From NCBI GenBank assembly GCA_029204225.1, contig CM055102.1:23655390-23719389 (forward strand): a stretch of 64,000 bases of DNA, written 5' to 3'. Made by a program: the position numbers and the translations under genes. Position 1 is the stretch's first letter. Every line of letters starts with the position of its first letter. Of this stretch, positions 1 to 12,150 are shown piece after piece. Under the pieces are notes generated by a model. The model was not told the DNA's origin. It worked only from the letters and a program-made list of their open reading frames with translations, and ran no database searches. Origin of the DNA: Diphasiastrum complanatum. Its lineage: Eukaryota; Streptophyta; Lycopodiopsida; Lycopodiales; Lycopodiaceae.

Positions 1-2203
1 AAATCCGAAGTGTTTGATTCCTTCAAGAAGTTCGTGGCATTTGCAGAGTGACACACCTCAAAAAAGATACAGATCCTTAGATCTGACAACGGAGGTGAAT
101 ACGAAAGCACAGAATTCTCAAGATTCTGTGAAGAACATGGGAAGGAACACCAGTTCACTCCTGCATACACACTATAATACAACGGTGTGGCAGAAAGAAG
201 AAACAGAGCGCTAGTCGAAGGAGCCAGATGCATGATAGCACAGGCTCAATTGCCAGCTCAATTTTGGGCTGAGGCAATAGTTGCAGCTGTACACCTGCAG
301 AACAAATCTACAACGACAACGCTGGAAAACAAAACACCATACGAAATGTGGATAGGCAAAAAGCCTGATCTGTCATACGTACAAGTGTTTGGATGTGCAG
401 CATATCAGCACATTCCAAAAGAAGAAAGAAGCAAGCTAGATGACAAGTCTGAGCAAACAATCATGGTCGGCTACTTGAACGGAACACATGTGTACAGGCT
501 CTACGATCCAACCACGAAGAAGGTTGTTTCGAATAGAGATGTGAAGTTCGATGAGTCTACATTTTCTGGACTAAATAACGAAAGAGTCCATGAGATCTTC
601 ACACTGCTGCCCATTCAAGAGAGAGATCGAGGACATACATCAAATCAGAATGCAGAGCCATAGATCCAGAGCAGCAAGAAGGAGATGATCAACCCCACAA
701 ACAACAAACGTTCGAGCAGCAACAAAACAAACCTCAAAGGTCAATGAGACAAAGAAGTCCTCCAGACCGCTACTCTGACAATCTTCAATGGAGTGAAGAC
801 GCGCAGTTCGAGTACTGCAGCTTCACAAAAGAGCCAGCAACATACCAAAAAGCTATCCAGAGTCCAGAGAAAGAATTCTGGAAGTAGGCAATGTCAGAGG
901 AGATCGAGTCGATGAGGCTAAACGAGGCATGGACATTAGCCACTGCCAGAAAAAAGAAACATAGTCGACTGCAAGTGGGTATATAAGAAAAAGATGAAAT
1001 CAAATGGCACCATTGGCCGCTACAAAGCAAGGCTTGTCACGAAGGGCTACACGCAGAGATATGGTGTTGACTATTTTGACACATATTCGCCCATGGTGAA
1101 GATGACAAGCATAAGGCTGTTCCTTGCATACGCCACACAGTACAATCTAGAAATTCACCAGATTGACGTGAAAACAACCTTTCTCCATGGAGATCTAGAG
1201 GAGAAAATCTTCATGAAGCAACCTAAAGGCTAGAAGACTCCGACAATCGACAATATGTCTGTCGGTTTCAGAGATGCATCTATGGTCTAAAACATGCATC
1301 ACAAGCCTGGTACAAAAAGCTTGATGGTCTTCTGAAGTCTCTAGACTTCAATCCTACTCAACCAGACTGCAATGTCTACATTATAAGAGTAGGCAAAGAT
1401 TTTGTGATACTGACCATTTTCGTGGATGATTCGCTGATGATAGGAAATTCCTTGATGCTGATCAAAGGCACGAAGAGTCAGATTTCTGAAAGCTACGAAA
1501 TCACAGATCTTGGAGAAGCAACGAAATGCCTAGGGCTGGAGATCAGAAGAGATTGAACAAAGGGTGAAATGCACTTGAGTTAGACAGAATATGCCAAAAA
1601 AGTGCTAAGGCAGTAACACATGATGGACTGCAAGGAGAAGGCTACACCAATGATAGCTGGAGCCAAGCTCACGAAACATGATTGCCCAAAAACGGAAGAG
1701 GAAGAACAGAAGATGACAGGTATACCGTACCAAAACTTAATCGGTAGCTAGGCAAGCTGCAAAGATGACAACAAGTCCATTACTGGAGGATGTACAATAG
1801 CATGCAGAGCTACAATCAGCTGGATATGCAAAAAGCAAACCTTGGTGGCTCAATCCTCTTGCGAAGCTGAATATGTCGTAGCTTCAAAGGTCGCGAATGA
1901 GGTAGTGTGACTGCAGATGATGCTGAAGGCAATCGTGATACCACAAGAGGGGCCAAGCACGATGATGATGGACTCTCAGAGTGCCATCTATCTATCTCAA
2001 GATCCTATCTTCCATTCAAAGACAAAGCACATACCTCTTAAGTACCATCACATTCGAGATTTGATCTCGAAAGGAGAGCTCTAGGTCCAGTACATAAAAT
2101 CAAAAATATGATTGTAGATTTGCTCACAAAACCGCTCGACAAGCCGCTCTTTGCCAAGCAAAGAAGGGCAATTGGTTAAACGTACAAAACTGCAAGGTTC
2201 AAG
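1..2203 (+). pseudogene. A1 copia pol remnant: integrase, RT, RNase H
   Basis: The integrase core is read in frame 1 with RSDNGGEY (second catalytic Asp, about 85-110) and NGVAERRNR (about 183-210), followed by the C-terminal FGCAAYQHIP segment. Stops fall at 49-51 (TGA) and 175-177 (TAA). RT begins near 960; KARLVTKGYTQRYGVDY (about 1024-1075) and IDVKTTFLHGDLEE (about 1162-1203) are clear. A frame change near 1230 leads on to IYGLKHASQAWYKK and FVDDSLM (about 1420), where FVDD is the catalytic motif. RNase H follows (CEAEYVVASKVANE near 1860-1905; LTKPLDKPLF near 2125). More stops lie at about 1554, 1580 and 1911. It would have copied and integrated the element; it cannot be functional now. 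Confidence 0.85.
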
Positions 2204-2209
2204 AGGGAG

Positions 2210-2846
2210 TGTCAGAAATGGTGAACTCCTGCAACTTTGTCGCAGCACGAGCAAGAAACGAAGGTTGAACGAGAACAATTCGTGACAATCAATGTCCCTT
2301 GATTCAAAGCACGAACGATTTGTGAATCATTCGTGAATCGTAAACACACCTCCAAGACCACAAACCACAAAGGGATGCAAAACAAAAAACTACGAAAGAA
2401 ATGAAAAGAACGAAAGCAAACGGGAGATTACGAAACAAACGAAGAGGAATCTTTCGCGCTGCCAGCTGGCAGCTCAACAAGCTTGGAGTTGTAGACTTCA
2501 CTCCCAGCTAAAACGACTGACAACGATAGAGACTAAGTTGATTAGCGTTAACTAGTCTTGTGATTCTACATTTAGCTATCTTGTAAACTCCACACAGTGG
2601 AGGTATAAATGATCCTTTCTGGATCATAAGTAACAATCTGAATAGATAGATCTGTAAGAGACAGAGAGATAGACGTAGCGAGTAGAGCAGGCAAAAAAAT
2701 ATTAGGAACAATACAGTTGTGTATAAAAGTCTGCCAACGAGCAAAACACAGCAAAAGAGCAGAATGTCATTTTGCCAACAAGCGAGACACTGACAATTTT
2801 GCTCCAAAAAATTAAACTGATAATACAGTTGCTCTATTTTCCTGCA
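2210..2846 (+). repeat. 3' LTR of copia A1
   Basis: It begins TGTCAG directly after the polypurine tract and ends near TTTTCCTGCA, which matches in position and sequence the TTTTTCCTACA end of the Y and Z LTRs. The length is about 637 bp. TATA-like elements lie near 2610 (TATAAATG) and 2721 (TATAAAAG). The start is well defined; the end is inferred from the related LTRs. No 5' LTR is in the window, so identity between the two LTRs cannot be judged. Confidence 0.65.
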
Positions 2847-3024
2847 TCTTCTTGTCTTGTGCTGTCTCTCCTGATTGCTAGAATAAAATATGTCCTGTGA
2901 TGTGCAATCGCATGTCTAGGATCTTGTAAAAGCTTCCGCGCAAAAGAAAATTCTAAACAGTCTCGCTTCCGTGACAGAGAGCTCTCATGAAGATTCACTC
3001 ATGATGTCAAGTTTTCATAAGAGA

Positions 3025-6000
3025 TGAAGACACTTGGTGGATAGATAGTGGGGCTAGCTCCCACATGACAAGTAAGAGGGAGTATTTTTCAACCTTATCT
3101 ACATATGAAGGACCTATCAAGTCAATTTTTACACCAAATGATTATGCTTGTAAGGTAGAAGGCATAGGATCCATACCTTTATGCTGGGGATCTTCAAGGA
3201 AGATCAAGATTGATGGAGTACTTTACATTCCTAGGACAATATCTTGACAATGGTTTGATTGTGGAGCTCACCACAAATACATGTAACATCAAGAAGGATG
3301 GCAAGATCATTGCTAAAGCCATAAGGTTTGGAAGATTGTTCAAGCTAGATGCCTATGTGGATGCTAATATTGTGATGCTAGCCGAGGAGACCAAGCTATC
3401 CAACCATATTCTATGGCACAAAAGACTTGGCCACATCAACTCAAAATACATGGAGGTCATGTGCAAGGAGGAGCTTGCCTTAGGACTTCCAAGATCCTTG
3501 GCACTGAGAAGAGAAAGTGTTTGAAGCATATGCTCTCTCAAAAGCACATAAGAAGCCCTTCTCAAGTTCAATCACAAAGACAACTCATCAATTTGAGTTG
3601 ATCCACTTGTATGTACACTTTGCAAGTACAATGTCCAATGGAGGTGTATGTTTGTTACATTCATAGATGACTACTCAAGGTTTTGTTGGATATTCTTACT
3701 TTCATCTAAAGCACAAGTATTTGAAAGCTTTCTTAAGTTCAAAGCATTTGTTGAGAAGCATCTTGATTACAAGATCAAAACTTTTAGATGTGATAATGGT
3801 GGAGAATATATCTCCAATGCATTTAAAGATTTTTGTGATCAAGAAGGGATTAAAAAATAATTATCTTGTCCCTACACCCCTCAACAAAATGGGGTAGCCA
3901 AGAGGAGGAACAAGACATTGTGTGTATGTTCTAAAGCCTTAAGGATTTTGCATGTTTACAAAAATCGTTTTGGGGAGAAGCTCTCACTTGTGCTAACCAT
4001 TTGATGAATAGAGTTCCATGCAGCTCTATTGAAGGCAAAACACCATTCAAAGTCTTGTATGGGAGGAAGCCAAATCTCAAGGACTTAAAGGTGCTTGGAT
4101 GCATTTGCTAAGTGCATACACTTTTGGAAACAAGGACCAAGGAAGATCCATCATCAATCAAAGGTATTTTGCTTGGGTATGGCAAAGCAAGCAAGGGATA
4201 TAAGGTATACATTTCATCTTCAAACAAGTTTGTGGTTTCTAGATATATCATTTTTGATGAGGATTATATGCATAAACCTGTTGATGGCTCAATCAAATCA
4301 CCTCTATCAAGAGGGAGATGGCCGAGGATCAAGATGACATAGATCTTGAGGAGGAGCTAGAGCCATGTGAATCAATCACTCCAAGATGATCATCAAGGGT
4401 AAGAATGGAGCCATTGAGGCTCACATACCAAGACAAGGGAAAGCAAGCCGAGGGTAATCCATCTTCATCCTTTGCACTCATTTCAAGTTTTGAAGAACCT
4501 TCGTGTGTAGAAGATGCATTGAGTTCAAAGAAATGGTTTCAAGCTATGATAGATGAATACAAAGCTTTGATGGAGAATGGCACATGAATCCTTGTTGATA
4601 GACCTCTTATGAATGTGATTGGATGTAAATGGGTCTTTAAGCTAAAACTCAATATGGATGGAAGTGTAAACAAACACAAGGCAAGGTTAGTCTCCAAAGG
4701 ATATGCTCGAGCAAAGGGCATAGATTATGAAGAAACCTTTGCACCTGTGGCCAAGATGGTCACAATAAGGTTGCTTCTTGCACTTGCTTCACATTTTGGT
4801 TGGATGCCCTTTCAAATGGATGTTTCTAATGCATTGTTAAATGGTTATTTGGAAGAAGAAATCTTCATGGAGCAGCTCCAAGGCTTCATCAAGCTCGAGA
4901 TAGAAGGTAAAGTATGTCATCTTCAAAGAAGCTTATATGCTTTGAAGCAAGCATCAAGGTCTTGGAATTCAAGACTTCATGATTTCTTAGTTTCTATTCG
5001 ATTCACTCAAAGTGAATATGATCCAACTTTGTACATAATTTATAATATAAATGGCATTGTACTTTTATTGATTTATGTAGATGACATCATCCTTAGTGGT
5101 GATAACATTGATGGTATTGAGAAAACCAAGAAAAATCTATGATCTCTAGAATTTCAGATGGTAGACCTTGGTCAACTTCACTTCGTATTGGGCATAGAAG
5201 CATTTAGAGGTTCAGATTTCATCTTCATTAGTCAATCTAAGTATGCTCAAATTTTGCTCAATAGATTCAAGATGCAAGATTGCAAGCATGTAGAAACACC
5301 AATGGATCAAGATGTAAAAGTGCTCAATAAAAGTGATGAAGCATCCTTTATGTACATCTTATAGGCTCCTTAATGTGGATCACCATAACTAGGCCTGATC
5401 TATGCTTTAGTGTGTGTATGCTAAGTCAATATATGCAAGATCCATTAGTGATACATTGGAAAAATGCTAAAAGGATCTTGAGATACATCTCGGGTACTCT
5501 AGATCATGGAATCCTCTATAGAGGAGATGTCATTGATTTGAATGCCTTTAGTGACTCGGATTTTGCAGGTGACAAAAGGGATAGGAAGTCCACAAGTGCC
5601 TATGCAACATTTATTGGAGGAGGAGCAGTTTCTTGGTTGTCAAGGAAACAAGAAACCATCTCACTTTTTTCAACTGAGGCTGAGTATAAAGCTCTCACCA
5701 CTACAACAAAGGAGCTACTATGGATCAAAAGGCTACTTATGGAGCTGAAATTTATGAGTTTAGATGTTGTTCCAACTCATTACAATGACAAAATTTCATC
5801 CCAACACCTTGCAACCAATCCAATCTTCCATGCAAGGTCAAAACATATCAAGATCTCTCAACATTTTGTGAGAGAGAAGGTGCAATCTAAGGAGATATCT
5901 TTGGAGCATGTCGCAAGTAGTGAATGTGTTGTTGATATCCTCACTAAACCACTTCAAAGAGCTGTATTTGTGAGGTTAAGATCAGCCCTAGGGTTGAGAA

Positions 6001-6026
6001 GCAAGTCTATGTTATCTTCAAACTAG
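3025..6026 (+). pseudogene. A2 copia polyprotein remnant (PR-IN-RT-RNase H)
   Basis: Protease active site WWIDSGASSHMTS lies at about 3037-3075. GAG-pre-integrase HILWHKRLGHINSKYM is at about 3403-3450. Integrase core FVTFIDDYSRFCW (about 3651) and FRCDNGGEYISN (about 3783) lead to TPQQNGVAKRR (about 3877) with a stop between. The RT linker KGKQAE...FALISSFEEPSCVEDAL spans about 4435-4530. RT KARLVSKGYARAKGIDYEETF is at about 4678-4740, QMDVSNALLNGYLEEE near 4816 and the catalytic YVDDII near 5074. RNase H runs 5373-6026 as one open frame (DSDFAGDKRDRKSTS; STEAEYKAL). Frame changes lie near 3240, 3525 and 4110, with stops near 3858, 4585 and 5142. The YVDD box is intact, so decay is recent to moderate. 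Confidence 0.88.
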
Positions 6027-6039
6027 TTGTGAGGAGGAG

Positions 6040-6255
6040 CGTTAAATTTACACAAACTAGTTTGCATAAATTCCACTTGTAAATGACTTTGAGGCCATGA
6101 TGAGGGATGTCACACGTGCCAAAAGCATAGGATACCTTACTCTAAGTCAAATCATTAACCTAGCTTTGGAATGGTACCTTTGGAATGTGTCCAAAGAGTG
6201 CATAGATAGGGTAGAGAAAAGGTAGGAGCTTAAAATAGCAATTCTCTCATTGTTT
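6040..6255 (+). repeat. 3' LTR remnant of A2
   Basis: Directly after the polypurine tract the sequence reads CGTTAAATTTACACAAACTAG, apparently TGTTAAA with the first T mutated. About 200 bases of LTR-like sequence follow and then give way to a gypsy gag fragment near 6256. No second copy is in the window, so the extent is inferred from position. Confidence 0.5.
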
Positions 6256-6702
6256 TGGACCTCGAGGTATTGACCCTAAGAACTACATAGAACGGGTCAA
6301 ACGCTCGAGATCCGAGTGCAACGCAGCCCTATCTCCTGATCATGCGGCCATTATGTGGTTCCTTGCGGGGTTACCACGAAGTATCAGAATAGAGCTAAAA
6401 AGACGGGAGCAATACGCTACATTGCAAGAAGGAATGGAGATGCCATTAAGGAAGAAGATGAGGGTTCAGACGATGAAACATATCCGACTAATCCGAATCC
6501 CTTGGTAGCATCATCATCCAACACTTCCAACATATCAACAGATCTGCTGATGAGAAAATGATGAAATTACACAAGCAGCAGATGGAACAGCTTACGTCGC
6601 AGTTTGATCAGAAACTAAAGGCCTTGCAGGGAGCAGTAGGTTGTGATGATTACATAGAAGCCCTAATATGCTCAGATTCGAGCTCTACATTTATAAATAT
6701 GT
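6256..6702 (+). pseudogene. Ty3/gypsy-type gag fragment
   Basis: One frame reads GPRGIDPKNYIERVKR (about 6259-6306), then AAIMWFLAGLPRSIRIELK (about 6345-6400) and ATLQEGMEM. This resembles the retrotransposon gag (capsid) domain of gypsy elements, where a WFLxGLxxxIR motif is usual. A frame change near 6440 leads into an acidic, Ser/Asn-rich stretch (EEDEGSDDETYPTN) and a Lys/Gln-rich helix. No zinc knuckle follows. Neighbouring copia DNA does not explain it, so it is an independent insertion remnant. Confidence 0.55.
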
Positions 6703-7209
6703 GATGGGATTTTCATCCAATTATGAGCAAAATCGAGATTTTCCTTCTTGACTAGTTTGAGCCTATGTTGTGGTAGATGAATGTTATTGGCATATGATTT
6801 CTTATGATCATTGAATGGGATTGGAGTTGCAAGTACAATACACATGCGACAGCAGGCCGTACATCCACACGTGTGAAGAATTTTGGAGCTAGTTCATGGA
6901 GTTCTAGGAATCAATGCATTGATTAGTAATATAGCTTCTAGATCTTGTTTGGATCTTAAATAGGTGCTATCTCCATCATTTCTAGGATCAAATGGGTTTA
7001 TTTTGCTACATTTTTATCAGCTGGCCATTCTATTCTCAACTTAAAAAGCTTTCCAAAAATAGAAAAAAAAATAGCAACTATAAGAAGCCCACCAATGTCT
7101 AGAAACAAGAATTGGTGCTGCTTCTACCTCACAATCACAAAAACTTGATAGCCGATTTTTATGCAACAAAAAATAGAGGTTTAGAGTTAACATTAACACT
7201 TTGGAAGAG
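6703..7209. other. Non-coding; leader of minus-strand element R
   Basis: No gene is visible. Because a primer binding site lies at 7210-7221 on the minus strand, this stretch is the position of the untranslated leader of element R. No gag of that element was found further left. Confidence 0.35.
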
Positions 7210-7221
7210 GCTCTAATACCA
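7210..7221 (-). other. Primer binding site (initiator tRNA-Met type) of element R
   Basis: On the minus strand the sequence is TGGTATTAGAGC, one mismatch from the TGGTATCAGAGC site complementary to the 3' end of plant initiator tRNA-Met. It lies immediately next to the end of the LTR at 7222, as expected for the start of minus-strand DNA synthesis. Confidence 0.7.
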
Positions 7222-8127
7222 CTTTAACGAATAGGAAGAGCAGCCCACCAAGCCTTTGAGTAGATGTCCACCTGAATGCCTCCAAAAGTCTCCAATGTGC
7301 CTCTCCTCCAATGCTCCTAAGATCCTTCCAAAAGTAGACAAACAAGATGGCCTCAAGAATTTACCACCCAACCATAGCTAGATCCAAGCTTCAAGCAAGA
7401 CCTATCTAGCACCCCCTTGCTAAACCACAATCACTACCATCACAAACACAAGCATGCTCAAGATCCTACCCCCATCTAAGTCCCATACCAAAGATGGTGA
7501 TACTCACAAGAGCAAGCAAGCTAATACTATGCACTGTACTCACTAGCAATCCAGTAGAGAATAAAATCCAGCAACAACACAAGAAATTTCCCCTCCTTTG
7601 GGCGCCCTACCCCTCTCTTATAGATGGCCTATGACTCACTCCAAAGCACTATGGAATGTCCACACAAGCCAATAAGAAAAGGGAAGGAAAAGGAAGAGCC
7701 AAGAGCCTTCCATAACTCGTGGAATGTCAAAAGACACCTTCCATAACTCATGGTTCTTGGTTCTAACTTCTTGGGTTCTTTAGGGGCATTAAGAGGCCCT
7801 TGTAGGTGTGCCCTCCTACTAGGTCCCCATGACCCTCAAGTGATGGCAAACTTTGGCCCAAGTCCAATTATGTAGTTGTGGCTCAAGGTTGAGGCCCAAG
7901 GTTTAGGAAAATGACCCATACCCAAGGTAGGGTCCTCCTAACACCTCATTAGGTTCCATACCTTCGACCAAGGCATAGTCATCTACCTGCCCTTATCCAA
8001 GGACACTAGTACCTTAATCTAAAGGCAAATACCCTTAATCCTAAGGGTACCCCTTATCCAAGGGTGATTCGCCAATTAGCCCCCTAGACACTAAATGGGC
8101 AAATAGGAGTTCAAGTACTGCTAGTTA
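7222..8127 (-). repeat. 5' LTR of element R (minus strand)
   Basis: The sequence next to the primer binding site (7222-7330) is repeated in opposite orientation at 29936-30025 (shared run: AAAGGCTTGGTGGGCTGCTC). Both copies end near TTCCTATTC(A/G)TTAAA. A TATA-like box reading CTATAAGAG on the minus strand lies near 7617. The outer end is set tentatively at a TGTAAC near 8127 and could be wrong by tens to hundreds of bases. It contains stretches repeating AAGGTA/AAGGGTA-like words (7980-8060) but no coding sequence. Confidence 0.5.
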
Positions 8128-9182
8128 CACAGGCATGTAACATGAATTGTGCCAAAAATACTCACAAGGACGTAGATGCTTTGATTCCAACCATATTCAA
8201 GTATATAACTTTCGAATATACCACACTTAGAAAATGTAAAATTGTGAGTGTTGAGATAATTCATGATCATTCCCATTTCATATTTGAGCTTTATTATTGT
8301 GTGTATTAATATGATTTGTTCTTGTTCCTTTTATGTTGATGTAAACAAGTAAGCCCATGTTTGTCAATTTGGAACATAAATGCATAAGTTATCATATTCT
8401 ATAGTGTGTTAAACCATAGTTTGAGTATCAAGGATTGCATCAACAATTCGTTGGGTTTGGACAAAACTATACTATGCAACAAAAAATTATTTTAGGTAAG
8501 ATAAGGACAAATTTGAGGGCAGACTATAGTTTTCTTAGCTTTTAAATAACTAGGTGAATGGCCTATAATGGCTAATATTGATTGTGTTTTCTCTTCTTCT
8601 ATTTTTCTCAAAAAAAATCAATCATAGATTAAGAACTTCTAACAAACTACAAATAAAGTGCTCAAAGAGAGCAAAAATTTTCAACCTCCTTAATAAGAGC
8701 AGGGGAGAAATGATAAAATTACCAAACACAAATTCCTTGCTACATCTATCTAGCTAGATGTTTCAAAAGGTAACAACTCTAAAACATTGCCAGTAGTGGG
8801 GCTTGACATTTTGCAAGTAGAGTTCGCGAGTTTGTAATTGCAAATAATCAAATTTTTGGCTATTAGCAAAATTATTAAAAAACAATCGAATATACATGAA
8901 ATATTCCTTAGATACCAAGGTCCATGAAAAAACATCGATGTTGTATTTGACAGTACTGATGATGCAAGTTTCAAGATGTGCAAATTTTTTCAAACATCAA
9001 TATATCACTTTTTCTGAGCTCATGTTTGATATATATTGAAAATTTTCCAACTATTTGTAAATTTCTACAAGACATTTTTCTATCCACCAAACCTTATTGG
9101 GTAAGCACGCAGGGTCCAAAACATCAATGGTGCATCACATGTTAATCACATCATCATTCGAAAGCAATAACACAAAGATAGG
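8128..9182. other. AT-rich stretch, nothing recognised
   Basis: No conserved protein motif or RNA gene was seen on either strand. The short open frames near 8750-8990 lack features of a real gene. Confidence 0.4.
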
Positions 9183-9298
9183 TCCCAAAATTTGTTGCAC
9201 TGCAAACCAATAGAGACACATCCCAAAATTTGTTGTACTACAAAACCAAATGAGATACATTCCAAAATTTGTGGCACTGTAGAGCAGATAGAAATACA
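9183..9298 (+). repeat. Tandem repeat, 3 units of about 39 bp
   Basis: Three consecutive units start at 9183, 9221 and 9260, each beginning (C/T)CCAAAATTTGT and ending near GA(G/A)A(C/T)ACA. Unit lengths are 38, 39 and 39 bp with several mismatches between units. The overlapping open frames on both strands are by-products of the repeat. Confidence 0.75.
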
Positions 9299-9469
9299 CC
9301 CCTGTAGGAAATTCCAAAATGAATGTAAGATCCACATGAGACGTGAATCTAATATGCACAAAAATCATAGTCATAGCAGATTATGTACTTCTAAAAAGTA
9401 CATGAAACAACTTTGGCTCTTGTAGGATGGGTTGGTGAATGAACATGTTCTCATTCACATCCAATCCCT

Positions 9470-10382
9470 TCACACAAAGATAAACAAAGTACATATGTTT
9501 ATATGGAATATTTTTTTATTATTGGCAATGGACTTTTGGAAATCCATGCACGTGCATGCTGACTCGGTGGAAATTACAACATCATATGTTGTCCCTGATT
9601 TGTTGCTATCAAAGCTTTCAATGACAAACAACTCTTTTCTCTCTTGTGGTGTCTTGGTTATTTCTCGAACATCAACGTCTAAAAGCAATGCTCTTGCTAC
9701 TCTGTCCCTTGCCTCTTCAGAAACACCTTGTCTCATTTTTCTACGTGCATGCGACAACGTTTTTTTAGGATCCATGTCTTGGTTCAATACTTGAGGATTA
9801 CAATTGGGCATATTAGTAGTTCTAGTAGTAGCGCCAACACCAGGATTTGTAGAACCTTTGATTACATCAAGTGCCTCATCTCCACTAGATATCCACCGAT
9901 AGTTAGTATATCAAGTTCGTCTTGGGTTAATGAAGTGCCTTTCTGTACCATCCAATAATCTTTCACTATGGTTGGAGCATCAATAATATTCTTATTTACA
10001 CTCCATTTGCATTGCACGTCTGTTGCACAGAATCACATGTATTAATTGCATTCACCTCCATTGTATTTTTGTCTTCCATAAAAAGTAGGGCCTATAGATG
10101 TTGTGATTAACTTGTTGCAACATCCTCTTTCATTCCTTGACACTTTATTTTGATTTTTGGGCTCAAATGTTGAATTGCCCACCAACTACTATTTATAACT
10201 CTCTCAATCACAGTTCCATGTTTCCGTAAAATGTTACATGGTTGTAATCTTGGCACTCCATATGTAGCGGAACTAGATCCCACAAGAAAATTTGGAGGAC
10301 AACTCTTATTATGTTGTCCTTGACAACTTGTTGGGCACTTAGTGGATCCTGCCACTAAAGTACTATTGGCTAAGCTTACCAA
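9470..10382 (-). pseudogene. MULE/SWIM-like transposase C-terminal remnant (tentative)
   Basis: The minus-strand frame 9470-9811 encodes a basic segment (SHARRKMRQGVSEEARDRV), then FVIESFDSNKSGTTYDVV and SACTCMDFQ. A CxCxDF motif after a beta-rich stretch is the first half of a SWIM zinc finger, typical of MULE/FAR1-type transposases. The expected CxH half is not visible: the chain ends in an AT-rich run. A second frame upstream (10107-10382) contains LQPCNILRKHGTVIERVI and may belong to the same protein. No terminal inverted repeats were found. The family call rests on one short motif. Confidence 0.35.
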
Positions 10383-11880
10383 GCGGGCCTCGCCATAGGA
10401 AACACAGTCTAGATGTCATATCAAAGGCACAACTAGCATGCAACCATGAGAATAATTCATAATGATTGAGAAACAACAAGTATTTCCTTAAAAAATCATT
10501 AACATATTGTATGTTATATGAAATTCAAGCGAAAACTCTGAATACCATATAAAAAAATGTGAAATTCCAAGTGAAATGGCTATGGAGAAAGTCCATGACA
10601 CTTATCCCTAGGCTAGGAATGATCAAGATCTCAAGAAACCACTTGGAGGTCAATTTTTCCACCAGGAAGGAAAAGCAAAGAGATACTACCAAAAAGCTAC
10701 AAACTGTTTGATTGATGCAAGCACAAGCTGTAATACCATTATAAAGATTGCCTTATATACATCTTTAATATCTTGTTGTAAACAACCAAAGGATAGTTGT
10801 GGAGCCAAACCACTCTCAACCAAAGGGGAACTAAAAATCAAACCTTGACAGCTTTTACTCCCAAGCCACGGTGATTGAATACAAGAGAGGAGAGGCTTCT
10901 AGTAACTAAAAATTTGAATGTCGAGGTCTAGCTGACAATCTCAAACATTGGAGTGTCATATATCCATGTCAAATATTAAAGCTAAAAGAAAGTTCTAGAA
11001 GGCTATGTAGTTGAATCAAAAGAGAAAACAAATTGATACACCAAAATTTGACCCAAATAGGAACAAAAATTCCGACATTAGAAACTAACAAAAAAAATCT
11101 ACAAAACCAATAAGCTCTCCATATCTAATGAAATAGATTTATGATGAATTACGGATCTTATGCTTTGATATCACAAATTTCATGTGTCAATTCCAAGAAA
11201 ATAGCAATAATAATGGAATTAAAGCTACTAACAAGAAAAGTACAAGGCATTCATGTTGATATAGCTAAAAGAAACAAAATAGAATAATCTCCATGAAATC
11301 ACATAAGAAGTGATAGATAATCACAAAGCATTGATTAGACCTCAAGAGGCCATGGATTCATGTGGGTTAGGCATATGAAACCTAACAAGGAAGATCCCAA
11401 TGGCTCTAATTGACAAGGATAGAACATGTTTACTCAAATGCAATTGAGCAAAAAGATCCCATGAATGAAGTTCAATGCCTACTTGTAGACAAAGTCCATG
11501 ACTTAACTAAACTTAGTTGCCATCCATTTTAGTTATCCTTTATTAGGCCCTATTTAGTCTATTTTAGACCCTGTTTGGTTTCCTTAATAAGACACTTCGA
11601 GAGGTCTAAAGAAAGAAACGCCTAGCAAAGCTTACAATGGATAATAATATACTCTTCTAAGCACTTACGTATCATGACATTACTAAATACCAACTTGTGC
11701 AATTTCTAAATATAGAGGATAGAATTATTCACTTCTGGCATTGGAATCTCCCTCAATGCCTTCAAATAGCTTGACATCATCTTTCAGGCAATCATGCCCC
11801 ATGTGATACTATATTAGTCAATTAGACATTGGTTCTGGTAAATGTGAAAGGACAATCATTGGGTGTGTACATATTAGACA
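10383..11880. other. No gene recognised
   Basis: AT-rich sequence with stops in all frames. A segment reading as the complement of a gypsy-type linker may begin near 11700, continuing the integrase scrap to its right, but this is not firm. Confidence 0.35.
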
Positions 11881-12150
11881 TTATAGAAATGCATTATCAA
11901 CCACAACAACAATATGCCCAATATCTCTAACAAAACCAATAAAACTCTCAATGCCAATCACAATGTGTTTTAAAGGTGATACATACGATGAGATCAAACT
12001 GAACAACTTTGCTTGTTTCATACAAATTGGACATTGGGTGTTAAATTGAGCTTTATGAAACCAACATGGCAGATAATTTGAGAACTGAGCAGGGCAATTC
12101 ATCCCACCTATTCCCTTGTTTTTAGATAGGTGAGCACAAACTTTTGGCAC
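11881..12150 (-). pseudogene. Ty3/gypsy integrase fragment (weak)
   Basis: The minus-strand frame contains QCPICMKQAK, then a stretch ending GHIVVVVDNAF. In gypsy integrases a CxxC zinc-binding half-site is followed after about 40 residues by a core strand of the form xxIxVVVDRxxK. The spacing here is about right, but only those two features match and the rest of the core is absent, so this is a decayed scrap at best. Confidence 0.35.

Larger units (their letters stand above)
1..2846 (+). mobile_element. Ty1/copia element A1, 3' part
   Basis: The left end lies outside the window. Order seen is integrase, reverse transcriptase, RNase H, polypurine tract (2201-2209, AAGAGGGAG) and 3' LTR, which is the Ty1/copia order. 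Protein motifs and the GGCT/KSITGG-type RNase H place it with copies X, Y, Z and V further along the window. The element is dead: several stops and frame changes interrupt pol. It appears to abut, or be inserted in, the gag region of element A2, whose protease starts about 180 bases after the A1 LTR ends. Confidence 0.85.
2985..6255 (+). mobile_element. Ty1/copia element A2, 5'-truncated
   Basis: Sequence from the end of gag through protease, GAG-pre-integrase, integrase, RT and RNase H runs into a polypurine tract (GAGGAGGAG, about 6033-6040) and an LTR remnant. The gag end and protease match element W (DSLMMSS, then WWIDSGASSHMTS). A2 is therefore the closest thing in the window to an autonomous relative of the W elements. 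The 5' LTR and most of gag are absent; the sequence just upstream is the A1 LTR. Confidence 0.8.

Noticed and set aside
9192-9425. Cys/His-rich frame (KPIETHPKICCTTKPNEIHS) that looks like a zinc-binding protein
   Set aside because: It is produced by the 39-bp tandem repeat, with equally open frames on the opposite strand.
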